Of a stretch of DNA of 64,000 bases, positions 25,930-38,851 are shown one piece after another. A program made the position numbers and the translations under genes. Source of the DNA: Cotesia glomerata (Eukaryota > Arthropoda > Insecta > Hymenoptera > Braconidae); contig NC_058159.1 in assembly GCF_020080835.1 (NCBI RefSeq), positions 9,486,001 through 9,550,000 of the forward strand, read 5' to 3'. Under the pieces are notes generated by a model. That model made no database searches. It saw nothing but the letters and a program-made list of their open reading frames with translations, and was not told where the DNA came from. How positions within the stretch are numbered: the first letter of the stretch is position 1; every line of letters begins with the position of its first letter.

Positions 25930-26468
25930 ATGTTGAGTATCACAAGATTTATAAAAATACATCCAGCAATAAAAAAATTTCATAATGGTAATTGTTTAAT
26001 CGAATTGGCAACTTAACCTATTGAAATATTTTATAATAATAACAATAACAGCAATATACAATTATTATTATTATTATTATTATTGTCCTGTCATAGCCAT
26101 AAAACTAATAAAAATAATTTCTTTTTTATTTCAGGACCCATGAGATTATTGGCAACAAAAAATGACGACGAAAAAAAAAGTTCACGACTCGAAGAATTTA
26201 GAAAAAAATTACGCGAAACAACTCCAATAGGTTAGAAAGAGGATAATTTTAATTTATAATGAAATAAATATTTATTAATAAATATTAATAATTTACAGAA
26301 AAACTGGAAGAATTTGAAGAAGGAAAGCATCCTTATCAAGAGAAGGAGCCTTTAAAACCACATCCGAATAATACAAACCCAGAAACTGGAGAAATTGGCG
26401 GTCCTCGAGGTCCAGAGCCGACTCGGTATGGTGATTGGGAACGAAAAGGCAGAGTTTCTGATTTTTAA
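25930..26468 (+). CDS. SDHAF4: Succinate dehydrogenase assembly factor 4
   Basis: Three exons, 25930-25987, 26135-26230 and 26299-26468, give 107 residues. SDHAF4 (Sirup in Drosophila) binds free flavinylated SDHA in the mitochondrial matrix, limits radical production and helps join it to SDHB during complex II assembly. The N-terminus (MLSITRFIKIHPAIKKF) is basic and amphipathic, as expected of a matrix targeting sequence. The conserved C-terminus reads NPETGEIGGPRGPEPTRYGD, then W-E-R-K-G-R-V-S-D-F and stop, the family hallmark. Intron 1 carries an ATT microsatellite near 26058-26082. A diverged, broken copy with the same intron positions follows directly downstream. Confidence 0.93.
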
Positions 26469-26625
26469 GGATATCTTACTCATTTTTTTTTCTCAATAAT
26501 TATTTAGAATCATATTCCATAATATAAAAAGTTTATAATCTGTAATTTATTAATAAAATAAATGAATAGTTGGTAATTTTTTTTCAACCGTTTAATTTTT
26601 CACAACCGGGATATTTTTATGGACA

Positions 26626-27049
26626 ATGTTTACTAAAAAATCAATAGTTTTCTTACTAATGAGGAATTTTAAAATTTCAAAAGGTAAAATATATTAAAAG
26701 TTAAAAGTAGATTAATCATTGAAAAAATTATTTTCCTATAGACGTCACAACTCGATCAATAAATGTAATGAATGAAAAAAATGCTCCAGAAGCATCTCTA
26801 TGGATCAAGGAGTGTGATAGAAAATTGAAAGCTCAATGTCCAAGTAAATTTAGTCATTAAATTATCTTTATAGTTTTAGATAATAATTTCAAGTGATTTT
26901 TCCGCTTTGCTTTGATGTAGATATGAAAAATTCTCGAGGACTATTTGGTTGATATTGATCCAAAGAGCGGTGAATTCATTTCAGACAGCGAGAAAGAGCC
27001 CATCAAGTGGGGAGACTGGCAGCATGGTGGACGAGTTAGTGATTTCTGA
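26626..27049 (+). pseudogene. Tandem SDHAF4 copy, frameshifted
   Basis: Three exon-like blocks repeat the SDHAF4 structure: 26626-26683 (58 bases, the same length as the parent exon and likewise ending one base into a codon), 26742-26843 and 26921-27049. Block 1 encodes a presequence-like MFTKKSIVFLLMRNFKIS. Block 2 resembles the linker (LWIKECDRKLKAQCP). The end of block 3 encodes DPKSGEF...IKWGDWQHGGRVSDF, then stop, matching the SDHAF4 signature. Spliced at the visible sites, block 3 is entered in the wrong frame and reaches TGA early, so one indel separates the signature from the start. Conserved introns show a DNA-level duplication, not retroposition. A different acceptor could rescue the frame, but I found none. 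Confidence 0.75.
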
Positions 27050-27892
27050 TTTAGAAGTATTCTAAATTAAAATCAGAAATTTATTCTTAAATTTATCTAT
27101 GTTATGCAAATTGTTCTCTAAGTTGTAAAAAAAAATTGAACAGCATAAATTAATTTTTTTCTTTTTAATCTGAAAAATAATACCAAATTTTTTGTTCTTA
27201 ATTGTTACATAACATGATACTGGTATTATTTAATTTTATTTTCTTTGTTATTTTCTTCTCTCAAATATTTTACAATTAATATCTAAGCTCCATCAATGTC
27301 ATTTAGATAAACTATTTGTATGTACTTTTTAAAACATTGAATAGAAGCGTATTAATTTTTTTTTTGTTTTTGTTATATTTTATCTTGACTATCAAAATAA
27401 ATTTTGATTAAATAAAAAATTACCTAATTATTTATTAGTTAAATTAATTTTATAATAAATATTTACTTTGTTTACAAACGAAAACTTGGTGTTAGTAATT
27501 TACCAATTATTTGTACAAAATTTTTTTAATTTGATTTGTCAATACAACAAATCGATAATATTGATAACAAATTTTTGAGTAGACAATTTTTTCATAGTAG
27601 AAAAAGAAAATAAATGAATAAAAAATTCTTCGACAAAATTATCAACAAAGACTTAATTAACATGATATTTTTATGAAATAAACGCGAGGTATTTAAAAAA
27701 GGAATCATCATCGATAAGACAAAAAGTACTTTACCCGAGACGTTGTAATTTAAATTGTCAGTCTTTTGTCGTAATCTAGAATATAAGTGAGGCCGCCATG
27801 AATTGTTAATTTATTAATTTTTTTTTTTTTTTTTTAAATCAAGGAGAGCATAAAATATATAAACGAATATAGATGTTTTAACGTTTTATAAG
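27050..27892. other. Intergenic, 3' side of polybromo
   Basis: AT-rich DNA with long A/T runs and no recognisable exon. The polybromo 3' untranslated region probably occupies the right part. Confidence 0.4.
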
Positions 27893-30800
27893 CTATAAAG
27901 TTTTATTGATGGCTAACACGTCCCGCATCATCATATTTCTGAGTGTCCACAAGGCATTTACGACATTTCCATGATTACCAACTCCGTTACCAAGCCATTC
28001 AGCAGGCAATTTTGTAACATCCGGAATTTGCGTGTTCTCAGGAGTCGCATTCATCTGCTTGTCCCAATTAGATATGTAACGATTCTCTACATTCAATCCT
28101 TCAATATATCTGCAAAATATTTATAGAATTAATTTATGAATAAAAAAAAAATTATATAATTTTCCTTGTTTTATATTCTTTTATTACCTTAAGTACGCAT
28201 CCGAATGTAAAACTCTACTTGGCCGTGGTGGAACAGCGATGAAAATAGGGTCTGGCTGTTTAGATACTGGTGCAGCTGTTGTAGTTTGTGTAGCAGTAGC
28301 TAAAATTTCTAGTAGATTAATATTTTTCAATATTTCTTAATCAATTATTAAAAAAAAAATAAATTTGTTAATCTATTCAACTTACCATTGTCCATTGGAG
28401 GTAATATCGTTGGTCCTTTGGATGCCATATAGTTTCTAAAAAATTTCAATGAATTTTCATTTCATTTTTTATTAATACACATAAATAAATATAGATTTGT
28501 TTACTTACTTGCTTCTTTCACTAGGTGGTATAATTCGGCCATTTCCTTTGAGTATATGCACTTCTTTAACATGCCTCGCTAATCTCTGTACACTTGGAAA
28601 AGGAGGCACATTTTTTTTTGTTCGACCACATCCTCTCCATTGACATTGAAACTCCACATCTAGTTATATATAAAAAGAAAATTTATTATAGACTAATAAA
28701 TAAAAATATCTACAATATTTAATTGAAAATAATAATTACCAGCGGGAGCGTTAATAAACGAAGATTGCACATGTCCATTTTGCTCAGCAATACAGTGATC
28801 TATGCAATCTGTCATATCTTCAAATTGCCAATCACAATTATCCCAGCAACATTCAAAAACTTGGTCAACCGGTGCACCAATAGATAATGCCAAAGCTCGA
28901 CCTTCAGCACCTTCATTCAACTTCGAAGCTCTTTCCTCCCATACTTGTTTTTCACCTGCTGGTAATTTTCTCCACTGTAAATGAAATATATTTTTTATTT
29001 CAAATACTCACTCTCTTGTAGCTAGATTATTTTAATGTCGACTTTTTTATACGACTTTAGAGTATTAAATAATATAAAATAAATAGGGAATTAAATAAAA
29101 TAACTGGAGGAACAAATTAAATAAATAAAATAAAGAACAAAAAAATAAATATAAATAAATAAATACCTCGTTACCAACAATTCTGCTAATCTCTCCAAAG
29201 GTCGAATCAGGATTGTTTTGAGTAATCTGCGTTCGCATTTTACTCGAATATAAAATATACCCCGTTACTAATTTCTTACCCGTTGTTTTCTAAACAGAAG
29301 AAAACACAAATTACAAACTCATATCACTTTGCGAATGATAAGAAAAAAGAAAATTATATTAACATTAATATTATCATTATTGTTATAAATATTAATTTTT
29401 GTTCTATTATTATTAATGATGAATAATTCGATTGTTCAATTTTGTATAATGAGGATTAATTGAATAACAAATGTGATTAAAATTAACAAATGATTATATA
29501 CATATTATATCGGAACGAAGTCAAAAATGATAAATATGCTGGCATATTTCTGCAAATAAAATAAAAAACTCAACTCAATGCAGGAGATAGTAATTTAAAA
29601 AATTAATTAAAATTAAAATAACATGGAAATAAATAAAAAAATGAAAGAAAAATATAATAAAAAAATGAGCATCGTTAACACGTGGGGCCTACCTTTTTAG
29701 TTGATACAGGCGTTTGAGCATTGGCGAGCACCGGTTGAGCTTCAGTGGATCCCACGGACAGTGGTCCACTTGCGTCCATGCTGTCTTCACCTACTCCGAT
29801 GCCTAGTACTTCAGGTTCCAGTTTCGGTAACAGTGGTGACGCATCCTACACGATTTATTTTTTAATGTTACGTACGTTTTTACCTTTATTTTTATTTATT
29901 TTTTTTTAAGCCAATTCAATAATCACATCTACTTAAATACTAGTTAGTCTAAACTAACTTTTGTTTTAAAACTAAATTTTGATATCTCATATCTATGAGT
30001 TATTTAATCATAACTTTTTCGTTTATTCAAGATAAAGTACCCATCAAAGATAAACCCAACAGGTGCTCATTGTTTTGATACGTCGGTAATTACCGATGAA
30101 TTTGTTTCACATGTTTGATAGAGGGATTTTTTTTCTTTTTAAATAAAAAAAATAAAATAAAACAGAAATATAAATATGCCGGCATAAAGAAACATGCAAA
30201 AGCACAAGCTAACACAGTTAAATAATTTTTGTTAATTATATTGATTATATATCAAAAAAAATTTTTTATAACTTATATCTACTAGCATTAATTTAAAGCA
30301 ATAAAATTTATTATTCGATGGCTGTATTAGCTTGTGCATGATGAAATAATAGAAACATGCAAACTGATTTTTTAAAAAATAATATTTTTTCATTAATGTT
30401 GATTAATATTGCAAGAGCATAGTACAGATGTACAATTACCATTTCAAAATGAGCTGTACTGGACGTGACAGACTTGATTGACAAATGTGTCTGTGCCACA
30501 TCGCTTGAAACCTACAACACACACATGCCAAGCATTATTGCAATAATCTGTTATAGTCCACTGACTTTACTCTTACCCGTTGTAGAAACTAATTAAATAG
30601 TGGAATTTTATTGTTCTATTTAATGTAAAAAATCCGTAGATTACAAAAATCATAATAAAAAAGCTCAACTCCCCCGCGTTTTTTAAATAAATAGTAAAAT
30701 TATACTAGGGTCGCTGAGACACCGTGTATTTTCATCAAATAATTTATATATATTACTGTAAAGCCCTATTAAAATTGGTATTGTATTAAAGGGCGAAAAA

Positions 30801-33800
30801 TTCTGAATTAGAAACCACAAAAATAAATCCTTTGCAGTTTATTATATTCGTGAAAAAAATTAATGAAAAAAAAAAAAAAAATTATTTGTTTACGTTTAAT
30901 CACGCGGTCGGTAACAAAGCAACAGTAACTGAGGTTGGTGGCGCGCGCGAGCCCGGGCACAGTGGTTTTCATTCACTGCAATTTGAAATGTTGTCAATAT
31001 TCTTTGACATAGAAATTTAATGAATTAATAATAAGAAAAAATTACATACAAGTATTATAATATTTTTAAAATAATATAAAATTGAAAAAAAAAAAATTTC
31101 TACTTACGGTTTTATTGTCTTCTTATTAAAAATTATCTTAGTATTTAATAACTAGCTAAATCTTTCATAGTTCAATGAAATTTAACCCTTCGTCACTCGC
31201 GTCATGAGCAGATCGCCGCCTAACAACTATTCAACCTATAGAGACTCACTATAGTGCGAGCGAGAAACTAAAAAGACGCGAGTGACGAAGGGATAATTAA
31301 AATTATTGGAAAAAGCGAATAAAAATACCAATTAAAAATAAAAAAATGCACTGACCTGAAATTTAAATTTTTACAGGTGTTATTTTCAAACTTTAAATTT
31401 ATTGATTAATTATCATTTACTTTTAATTATAAATCAACAAATTAATGTTTACAACATTCATAGTTGATGCTATTTAATAGCACAGATAATTAAATAATTA
31501 ATAAATTTAGAGTTTGAAAATAACATCTGTAAAAATTTAAATTTTAGTTTAGTAAATTTTTTTATTTTTAATTGGTATTTTTATTCGCTTTTTCCAATAA
31601 TTAATTTTAAGTTCCATTGAACTATGAAAGATTTAGCTAGTTATTAAATACTAAGATAATTTTTAATAAGAAGACAATAAAACCGTAAGTAGAAATTTTT
31701 TTTTTTCAATTTTATATTATTTTAAAAATATTATAATACTTGTATGTAATTTTTTCTTATTATTAATTCATTAAATTTCTATGTCAAAGAATATTGACAA
31801 CATTTCAAATTGCAGTGAATGAAAACCACTGTGCCCGGGCTCGCGCGCGCCACCAACCTCAGTTACTGTTGCTTTGTTACCGACCGCGTGATTAAACGTA
31901 AACAAATAATTTTTTTTTTTTTTTTCATTAATTTTTTTTACGAATATAATAAACTGCAAAGGATTTATTTTTGTGGTTTCTAATTCAGAATTTTTCGCCC
32001 TTTAATACAATACCAATTTTAATAGAGCTTTACAGTAATATATATGTTATTTGATGAAAATACACGGTGTCTCAGCGACCCTAGTATAATTTTACTATTT
32101 ATTTAAAAAAAGCGGGGAAGTTGAGCTTTTTTATTATGATTTTTGTAATCTACGGATTTTTTACATTAAATAGAACAATAAAATTCCACTATTTAATTAG
32201 TTTCTACAACGGGTAAGAGTAAAGTCAGTGGACTATTAGCTATCTGCACTAATAAAAATAAAAAATAATTAAACAAATAAATGATAGTACATTATTTAGT
32301 AAATGCCAATTTAGAATAGCAACGATGTTAAAGTAAATTCTATTGATATTAATAAAATATTTTACTTACTTTAGCAGGATTAATAGGCCTTCGGAAGAAG
32401 TAAATTTCATCTTGTGTTACAACTGACGTATGTGTATATTTTTTTAATCCATCTTGTGGTAATTTCTTAATGAAATTTTTAGTTTCGTCATAAATAGATT
32501 CACATATGAAAACATCATCTTCTGGTATTTCTGTTGGTCGGCCTATAAATAATGAAATTATAAAAATTAAATATTAATATACAACAAAAATTAAATTATT
32601 ACCATTACTACTTGAATAAACTTACAACAAACGTATTCTCCGTATTCTAAAACAGCACATCTTCCCATAATGGCAACAAATGGATGAGTTGCATCGGTTA
32701 CAGAAAGAAAAAGTTCTTGTTTATAAAATAATTTAGTTGGCGCATGAGGAATTTCAGAAGGTGTAAGTAGCCATGGACCTCTAAAATAACATTTACCGTC
32801 TTTTGTTGACCATATTGAATCAACTTGGGCTATTTGTTGTCTTCCACCGTCAGTCGCAACGTAAACAAAGTCTCCAGTTTTAACTATACCTGTACACGTA
32901 TTATATTGTTCATAATAAGTATTATCTGAATCATCGGCATTAAATAATATAACATTTGGCTTTTCTTTTTCTGTAAGTTTTTCCCCTTCTTCTAATTCAG
33001 CTATTTCTTCTTTATGTTTTTCTAATCGTTCTTTATAAACGGATATATTGCGTTTAGGTTCTAATGTTTTTTCTCGTGAGACTAGTTTTAAATGATCTGG
33101 ATCAAAATTCCATAATTTTATCTTTTTAAATGCTCGTGCACGCGTAGAATATCTTGATTCACAAACATAAACATCCTTTTCAAGAAAACCTTCTGGTTGC
33201 ATTCTAAAAAAATCTTTAACGCTCAACACACAACATCTGCCAGCGACTTTAGATAAAGGCACAGCAATATGAGCGTCACTTTTGAATAACTCTTTATCAA
33301 TAAATTTACGCGACGCTACGTGATAAGTTTCACTAGGTCTGTAAAATAAGTTACCATAGAGCATTTGTATGCCTTCTGAATTAGTCCAAAGTTTTTCAAT
33401 AAGCACAACACTGGGCTCCATACCACGTTCAACTGGTTCAATATAGGCAAAATCTCCATTACGATAAATTTCTTGATTAAAACTCATAGCCCCACCATTT
33501 TCACTACCATTACCACTAGCTACAGGACTTGATCCAGACTCTTTGGTTTCATTTCCATCGCAGCTTTCTTCTTCGGGAGATAAATTTGATTCTTGTTGAT
33601 GTTTTAAGCGTTTTAGTTCAGCAACTTGAGTTGATAGATCCATTAAAGTGTAATTTAATGCCGGTGAATGTAATAGATCACCATTACGTGTTACTTCATC
33701 ACGAGTACGAAGAAAAAATGCCTGAAGTTCAACACTATCCTCAAACGGTTGAGAATCACTTCGTGATAATTTTCTTGCTCTTTCCAAGCACGTAAATACG

Positions 33801-36491
33801 TCTTCTTGAAATCTATCCAAACGTTTGTAAACACCACGATCTAATCGACGTTTTATTAAATCTAAAGAAAGCCCTCGAATTTTTTTGCCGTCAATAATAT
33901 CATGCTCTGGTAATTCTGACATTGAATCAGAATAACATCGACCTTCTTCATCCTGATGGTTATACAGAGCAGTAAAAATAGTTGCTAAAATTTCTTGTAT
34001 TGCTGCAGGCACATCTGGAACATTTTCATCATCTTCACTCAGTTGGAGCTTAGTTTGTAATACCAGTCGTTGTAGAATTAAGGCATCTTTATATATTTGT
34101 GAATCTGGTTCATTGTACTTGCAGGCATTATCAAACATCAATATAAAATCTGACACTAACTCTTCTAAACTTTCGTAACCGTTTGTTTTCAATGTTGATG
34201 CTATTTTTTCCATGTTAATGGGCTGTTTAATAACTTCATAATAATCTGGGTATTCATTTTTATTCGGTAGTTTCATGAATATTAATGACAATTGTCGGCC
34301 TTTTGAATCGTGGTAATCTTTAATAGTGTCATACATCGTACGTAATTTTTGTAAATGAAGTGGTACTACTTTCTTTGGTCTTCCTACATTACGTGTGGGT
34401 GTTGATGTTGTTGATTTAATAGGTCCAGAAGATTTTGAATCCGGTAAAGGTCCCAACTCTCTAACTTTGTCCATTAAAACTTTTTCTAATGTATTTGCGT
34501 CTTCATAAATTAACGATCCTTCTTCATTGTACTGCCGGCAATTATTAAACATTAATTTAAAATCTTGTATCAATTCATTTTCATTTTGATACTTTTCAGC
34601 TTTAATGTTTGCCTCAATTGCAAGCATATCGATTGGCTCACTTATCACTTGATAATAATCGGGGTATATTTTCTTCGATGGTTTTTCCATAAACATCAAC
34701 ATTGGCTGCCGACCATCTTCACACTATAACAATACAAAATAAAAAAAAATAATTAATATTAAATAAATGAATACAATATTTATAATTGGATTTACTTACC
34801 ACGTATTCTATGACACACTTAACTAATGCATATAAACGCTTTTTTAATGGTATATTATCTTTGTATTTTCCCCGAGTCAAAACATTTGAGGCACGTTTTA
34901 TTAATTTTGTTTGAGAATTTGACTCTGATCCACAATCTGAATCTGAATCTTGATCAAATTCTAAAAGCTCCTGAACTTTCTCTTGCATTATTTTTTGTAG
35001 TTTCACAGCACACTAAACAGCAAAGAAAAAAATATTAAATCATCAACGAGAAAATCAAAACAAAATCATGTTTAATAATTATGTAATTACCTTGTATAAA
35101 CGTGAGGTATGAACGTTGTATTTTTTAGCATTTTCAAACATAATATTCATATCACCGGCAACCTCACTGACCGTACCATATTCTCCTTTTTTTATTTTAG
35201 ATCTTATTTGTAACAGGGAAATTGGATTTTTAATCATTTTGTAATAATCAGGGTACATTCGTCTGGACGGTAATTTCCAAAAAAATTCACTCATTCTAAC
35301 TCCTTGATTGGTTGGAGCAGTTCTAATTGTTTGAAACAGTTGCCATTGTGCATTGTCAGCTTCTTCAATTTCAGCGGTTTCATCATCTTCATCGTCACTT
35401 TCTTCGTCTTCATCGAGTAATGTTGCTGTTTGCGCAATTAATGATTGAGCAAAGCTACGATTACCTCGTTTGCTGCTACGAGTTGAGGGTGTTGCTAATT
35501 TATTTGAAAACACACTACTCGAACCACTGTCTTGTTTTTTAGCAGCTGCTGTTATTATTTTTTTCAAGATTTTAGCATCTTTATAGATTTGAGAACCTGG
35601 TTCATTAAATTGACATGCATTGCGACACATAAGCATTAAATCACGTTCCATTTCACTTAAATAACTGTAAGTACCTTCTTGAATTCTTCTGGCAATTGTT
35701 TTTAAATCAATGGGATTTTCAATGACGTCATAATACTCTGGATAGAGTTTTTTAGATGGTTTTAATTGAAACACTGTGTGCAATACTCTATTATTATCAG
35801 TAGGATCTGTTGCTGTCATTACAGTTGTAAAAAGATCTTCATAAGGTTGCATTGATTCTTCATCAGGATTTGTTGAACTTTCAGAAGTATCTTCCGCGTC
35901 ATCTGGTTGTTTTACATTTGTTTTTCTTGATAATCTACCCACTTTTAATATTATTTTACCTTTAGGTTCTGTCTCTTCGTACTCGTCCATTATACGATTC
36001 TTCGTATTTACACACAACTCCCATAAATCTGTAGCATCTCTGAACTCTGGTGAAGTACGACTATAAAAAGCTTTAGCATTAGTGATCATCAGATGAACAT
36101 CAGCAGCTAAATCTTCCATATCGCGATATTCATCGGTTTTTAATTTTTGTTGGACTTTCAACAAATCTATGGGATTTGTAACAACTTCATAGTATCTTGG
36201 CTCTTGTCGTCTTTTTGGTACTCTGATAAAAGCATCACATAAAAGAGTCCCATCTTCTTTCTTTTGATTTCTTATAATATCATACAATTGTTGGCACAAG
36301 TCACTCTGTTCAATAATAAATAATTTCATTATTAATTATTCAACTTATGCTATTAAAATAAATTTATCATAAAAATAATAACTTACAGGATCTAATTTTT
36401 TTCTTCGCTTAGTTGGCTCGGGTATCACCTCCTCCGGATCATCCTCAGTACCTCTACTAGCTACGGACGATGTTCTGCGTCGTTTATGCAT
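27893..36491 (-). CDS. polybromo: Polybromo (PBAP chromatin remodeller subunit), 1638 aa
   Basis: Thirteen exons in transcript order: 36491-36387, 36305-35091, 35012-34800, 34723-32626, 32542-32370, 30511-30440, 29845-29693, 29289-29167, 28974-28740, 28659-28509, 28435-28386, 28299-28188, 28109-27893; all join in frame. Polybromo (PBRM1/BAF180) targets the SWI/SNF-family PBAP complex to acetylated chromatin in the nucleus. Six bromodomains are visible (about residues 40-140, 205-310, 360-460, 495-600, 640-745, 760-865), most with the Tyr pair of PxYYxxI and the acetyl-lysine Asn (e.g. MFNNCRQYNEEGS, MFDNACKYNEP). The sixth is atypical and lacks the YY motif. Two BAH domains (about 930-1050 and 1115-1240), one HMG box (about 1344-1410, KKLVTGYILYSSKMR) and two C2H2 fingers (CCWDNCDW..., CQWRGCG...) follow. 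Human PBRM1 is 1689 residues. The intron after the second BAH domain carries a foldback transposon. Confidence 0.96.
30554..32235. mobile_element. Foldback transposon with ~0.75-0.87-kb inverted arms (1682 bp)
   Basis: The sequence from TAGTCCACTGACTTTACTC at 30554 is repeated in reverse complement ending GTCAGTGGACTA at 32235. The arms meet in an AT-rich loop near 31430-31490 and are nearly identical, so a 62-codon frame in one arm recurs exactly in the other. TTA precedes and follows the element (30551-30553, 32236-32238), a 3-bp target duplication as in PIF/Harbinger elements. It lies in a polybromo intron and would form a giant hairpin in the pre-mRNA. No transposase is encoded. Confidence 0.9.
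31186..31292. mobile_element. 107-bp piggyBac-type MITE inside one foldback arm
   Basis: Perfect 18-base inverted ends CCCTTCGTCACTCGCGTC / GACGCGAGTGACGAAGGG are flanked by TTAA (31182-31185) and ATAA (31293-31296, probably a mutated TTAA). The matching place in the other arm of the foldback (near 31598-31610) lacks it, so it inserted after the palindrome formed. Confidence 0.85.
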
Positions 36492-37618
36492 TGCAAATCA
36501 ACTAGAAAAAAATAAATATTCAAATTAAAGTACAGTTATATAACATATAAATTGTATAACAATAAAATTTATAATAAAAACAAAAATGTTTAATAATATT
36601 AAAATTACAGTCTTGACTGTACCAAAAAAACTGTAACCACAAAAATTAATTGTAACTCGACGACACATTATATTTATTCATCAAAATAACTTGACAAAAA
36701 ATATTAATAAAAATAATTACTGACGAGTGAAAATTATTTATTATTTGCATTTAATATCCATAGGGTCATGTAATACAAGTTACGTTAATTCGTAAGAAAA
36801 ATTTGCCGCCATGACGCGCTTACATTCTTGCACCAATAGATAGCAAATAGCAAATAAATTCAATAAATACCAATTATATTACGACTTATATCTTACCTAT
36901 ATCATAAGAATCTTATAACAATTTTAACATTAATAACAGACATCAAAAATATATAAAAGAACTTGGTTTATAAACAAATTTTTATCCAATTGATGTGACA
37001 CAGAATTTATCCGACGCCATAACCCTGAGTTACTTTTACTTGTTTGTGGGCAAATGCAATACACTCACACATATGCGTTCATACAACTTATTTAAATGTG
37101 TATATACACATGCATATTACGAAATTGGTGGTCATACGCAGGCGTAGATCGATATACAATGCCATTTTATTGGTCGAAACAAATCCATCTTTCTCACTCT
37201 TTTGCCGCGAACATTTTCGAATGTGTTAGAGTGAGAGAGATAAACAAGCCTCGTTTTTTTACAAGCTTATTCTGTACTAAATAATATTTTAGAATATATT
37301 TAAAAACATTTATCACGACCAAATAATTTAATTTTTTTTACTATCTATTAATTTTGATTTATTTTATATATTCACGAGTGAATGAATGAAGGAAAAATTA
37401 ATTAATAAAAAGGAATAGATTATAGCAAAAATAATTATTTAAGTTTCCAATGTTGCCACATTTTTTGCTATAGTTAGTAGTGTCAAACCCCTGTTACTCC
37501 TGTGCTATAATGAGCAGTAATAAAGTTGTGCAAGTAAATAGTTTAAGGTTAGACCACGTGTTTTAGTTTATTTGCAACTAATAAATAATAATTAAGATTC
37601 AATTGAAAAATTACAAAA
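36492..37618. promoter_or_regulatory. Divergent promoter region of polybromo and RPF2
   Basis: The 1.1 kb between the two start codons holds no exon that I can support. ATCGATAT at 37147-37154 is close to the insect DRE (TATCGATA) of housekeeping promoters, and GCAGGCGTAGATCG beside it is locally GC-rich. CA/TA-rich imperfect repeats lie at 37060-37115. Both core promoters presumably lie here. Confidence 0.4.
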
Positions 37619-38790
37619 ATGTCAATAACACCGAGAGTAGTGTAAGTATTTATATTTAATTAATTACTGAAAAAAATTGTTTTTATTATTTTTACTTTTC
37701 ATTTATTTATATTTATTTGTCAATATTTAGGAAACCCAAGTCTGTCAAGAGTAAAAGAGCTATTTTGAAAAAAGAACCGAAATTAATTGAAGATGCTAAA
37801 GAAGCTATATTCCTTAAAGGCCAGACTGCTTCGAAGTACGCTTTCGATGCTATGAAAGACTTGGTAAGTAAATTATTTTAAAATTTACTTTGACAAATTA
37901 TAATGACATCAAAATTATTTTTTTAGTACAAATTAAAATCACCTGGTGGATTAATCATGCAGAAGAAGAATGATATACTTCCTTTTGAAAATATAACGCC
38001 AATTGAAAAGTTTTGTAAAAAATATAATGCAGCTTTGTTTATGTTTGTATCGAATAACAAAAAACGTCCCCACAATCTTATAATGGGAAGAACATTTGAA
38101 CACAGTCTTCTGGACATGGTAGAGTTTGGAGTTGAAAATTACAAAGGTTTAAATGAATTTAAAACGGATAAAATATCTTCTGGACTTAAACCGATGCTCG
38201 TCTTTAACGGAGATTTATTTGAAAATAACGATTTATATAGTAAAATTAAAAATCTTTTTATTGATATGTTTCAACGTGAAGTCGTTGATAATATTAGGCT
38301 CCAAGGATTAGAGCAAGTCCTCAGTTTCACGGCTGTAGATGGTAAAATTCATCTAAGAAATTATAAGTAAGTTTGAGTATTATTATTAATTAATTTTTGT
38401 AAATAGTTATTAAAATATAATTAATTTGTTGTTTTTTTTTTTTTTTTTAATTTTAGAGTTTTATTGAAAAAATCCAGCACAAGAGTTCCCAGAATAGAAT
38501 TGGTGGAAATAGGACCCAGTATGGATTTAGTAGTTAGAAGATCAAAATTACCGTCTGATGACTTGTTTAAACAATCGTGCAAAAAGCCTAAAGAATTTAA
38601 AATCAAAGCCAAGAAAAACATTAGTTCTGATAATTTCGGTACCAAGTTTGGAAGGATTCATTTGGGAGTTCAACACATCGACAAAATACAAACTAGAAAA
38701 ATGAAAGGTCTGAAAAAACGAAAGATCACCGAAGGGTCCGATGGCAAAAATAAAAAAGCAAAGCTTACAAATGACGATAATAACAATTGA
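37619..38790 (+). CDS. RPF2: Ribosome production factor 2 (RPF2), 309 aa
   Basis: Four exons: 37619-37641, 37731-37863, 37927-38366 and 38457-38790. RPF2 is a Brix-domain nucleolar protein that, with RRS1, loads the 5S RNP (5S rRNA, RpL5, RpL11) onto pre-60S ribosomes. The Brix domain runs from about residue 30 to 235, with KKRPHNLIMGRTFEHSLLDM and KPMLVFNGDLFE typical of the Rpf2 branch. A basic tail (RKMKGLKKRKIT and KNKKAK) ends in Asn and fits nucleolar localisation. Length agrees with human RPF2 (306). The gene converges on CARS2: only 61 bases separate the two stop codons, so their 3' untranslated regions must overlap. Confidence 0.95.
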
Positions 38791-38851
38791 TAGATATTAT
38801 TGTAAAAAATTTATTATGTATTTCGATTTCTTAATGAAAAAGTTTTGTATA

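Noticed and set aside
30832..31020. 62-codon frame in the foldback, repeated exactly at 31771-31959 on the other strand
   Set aside because: Both are the same DNA in inverted arms; low complexity, no known domain, no conserved context.
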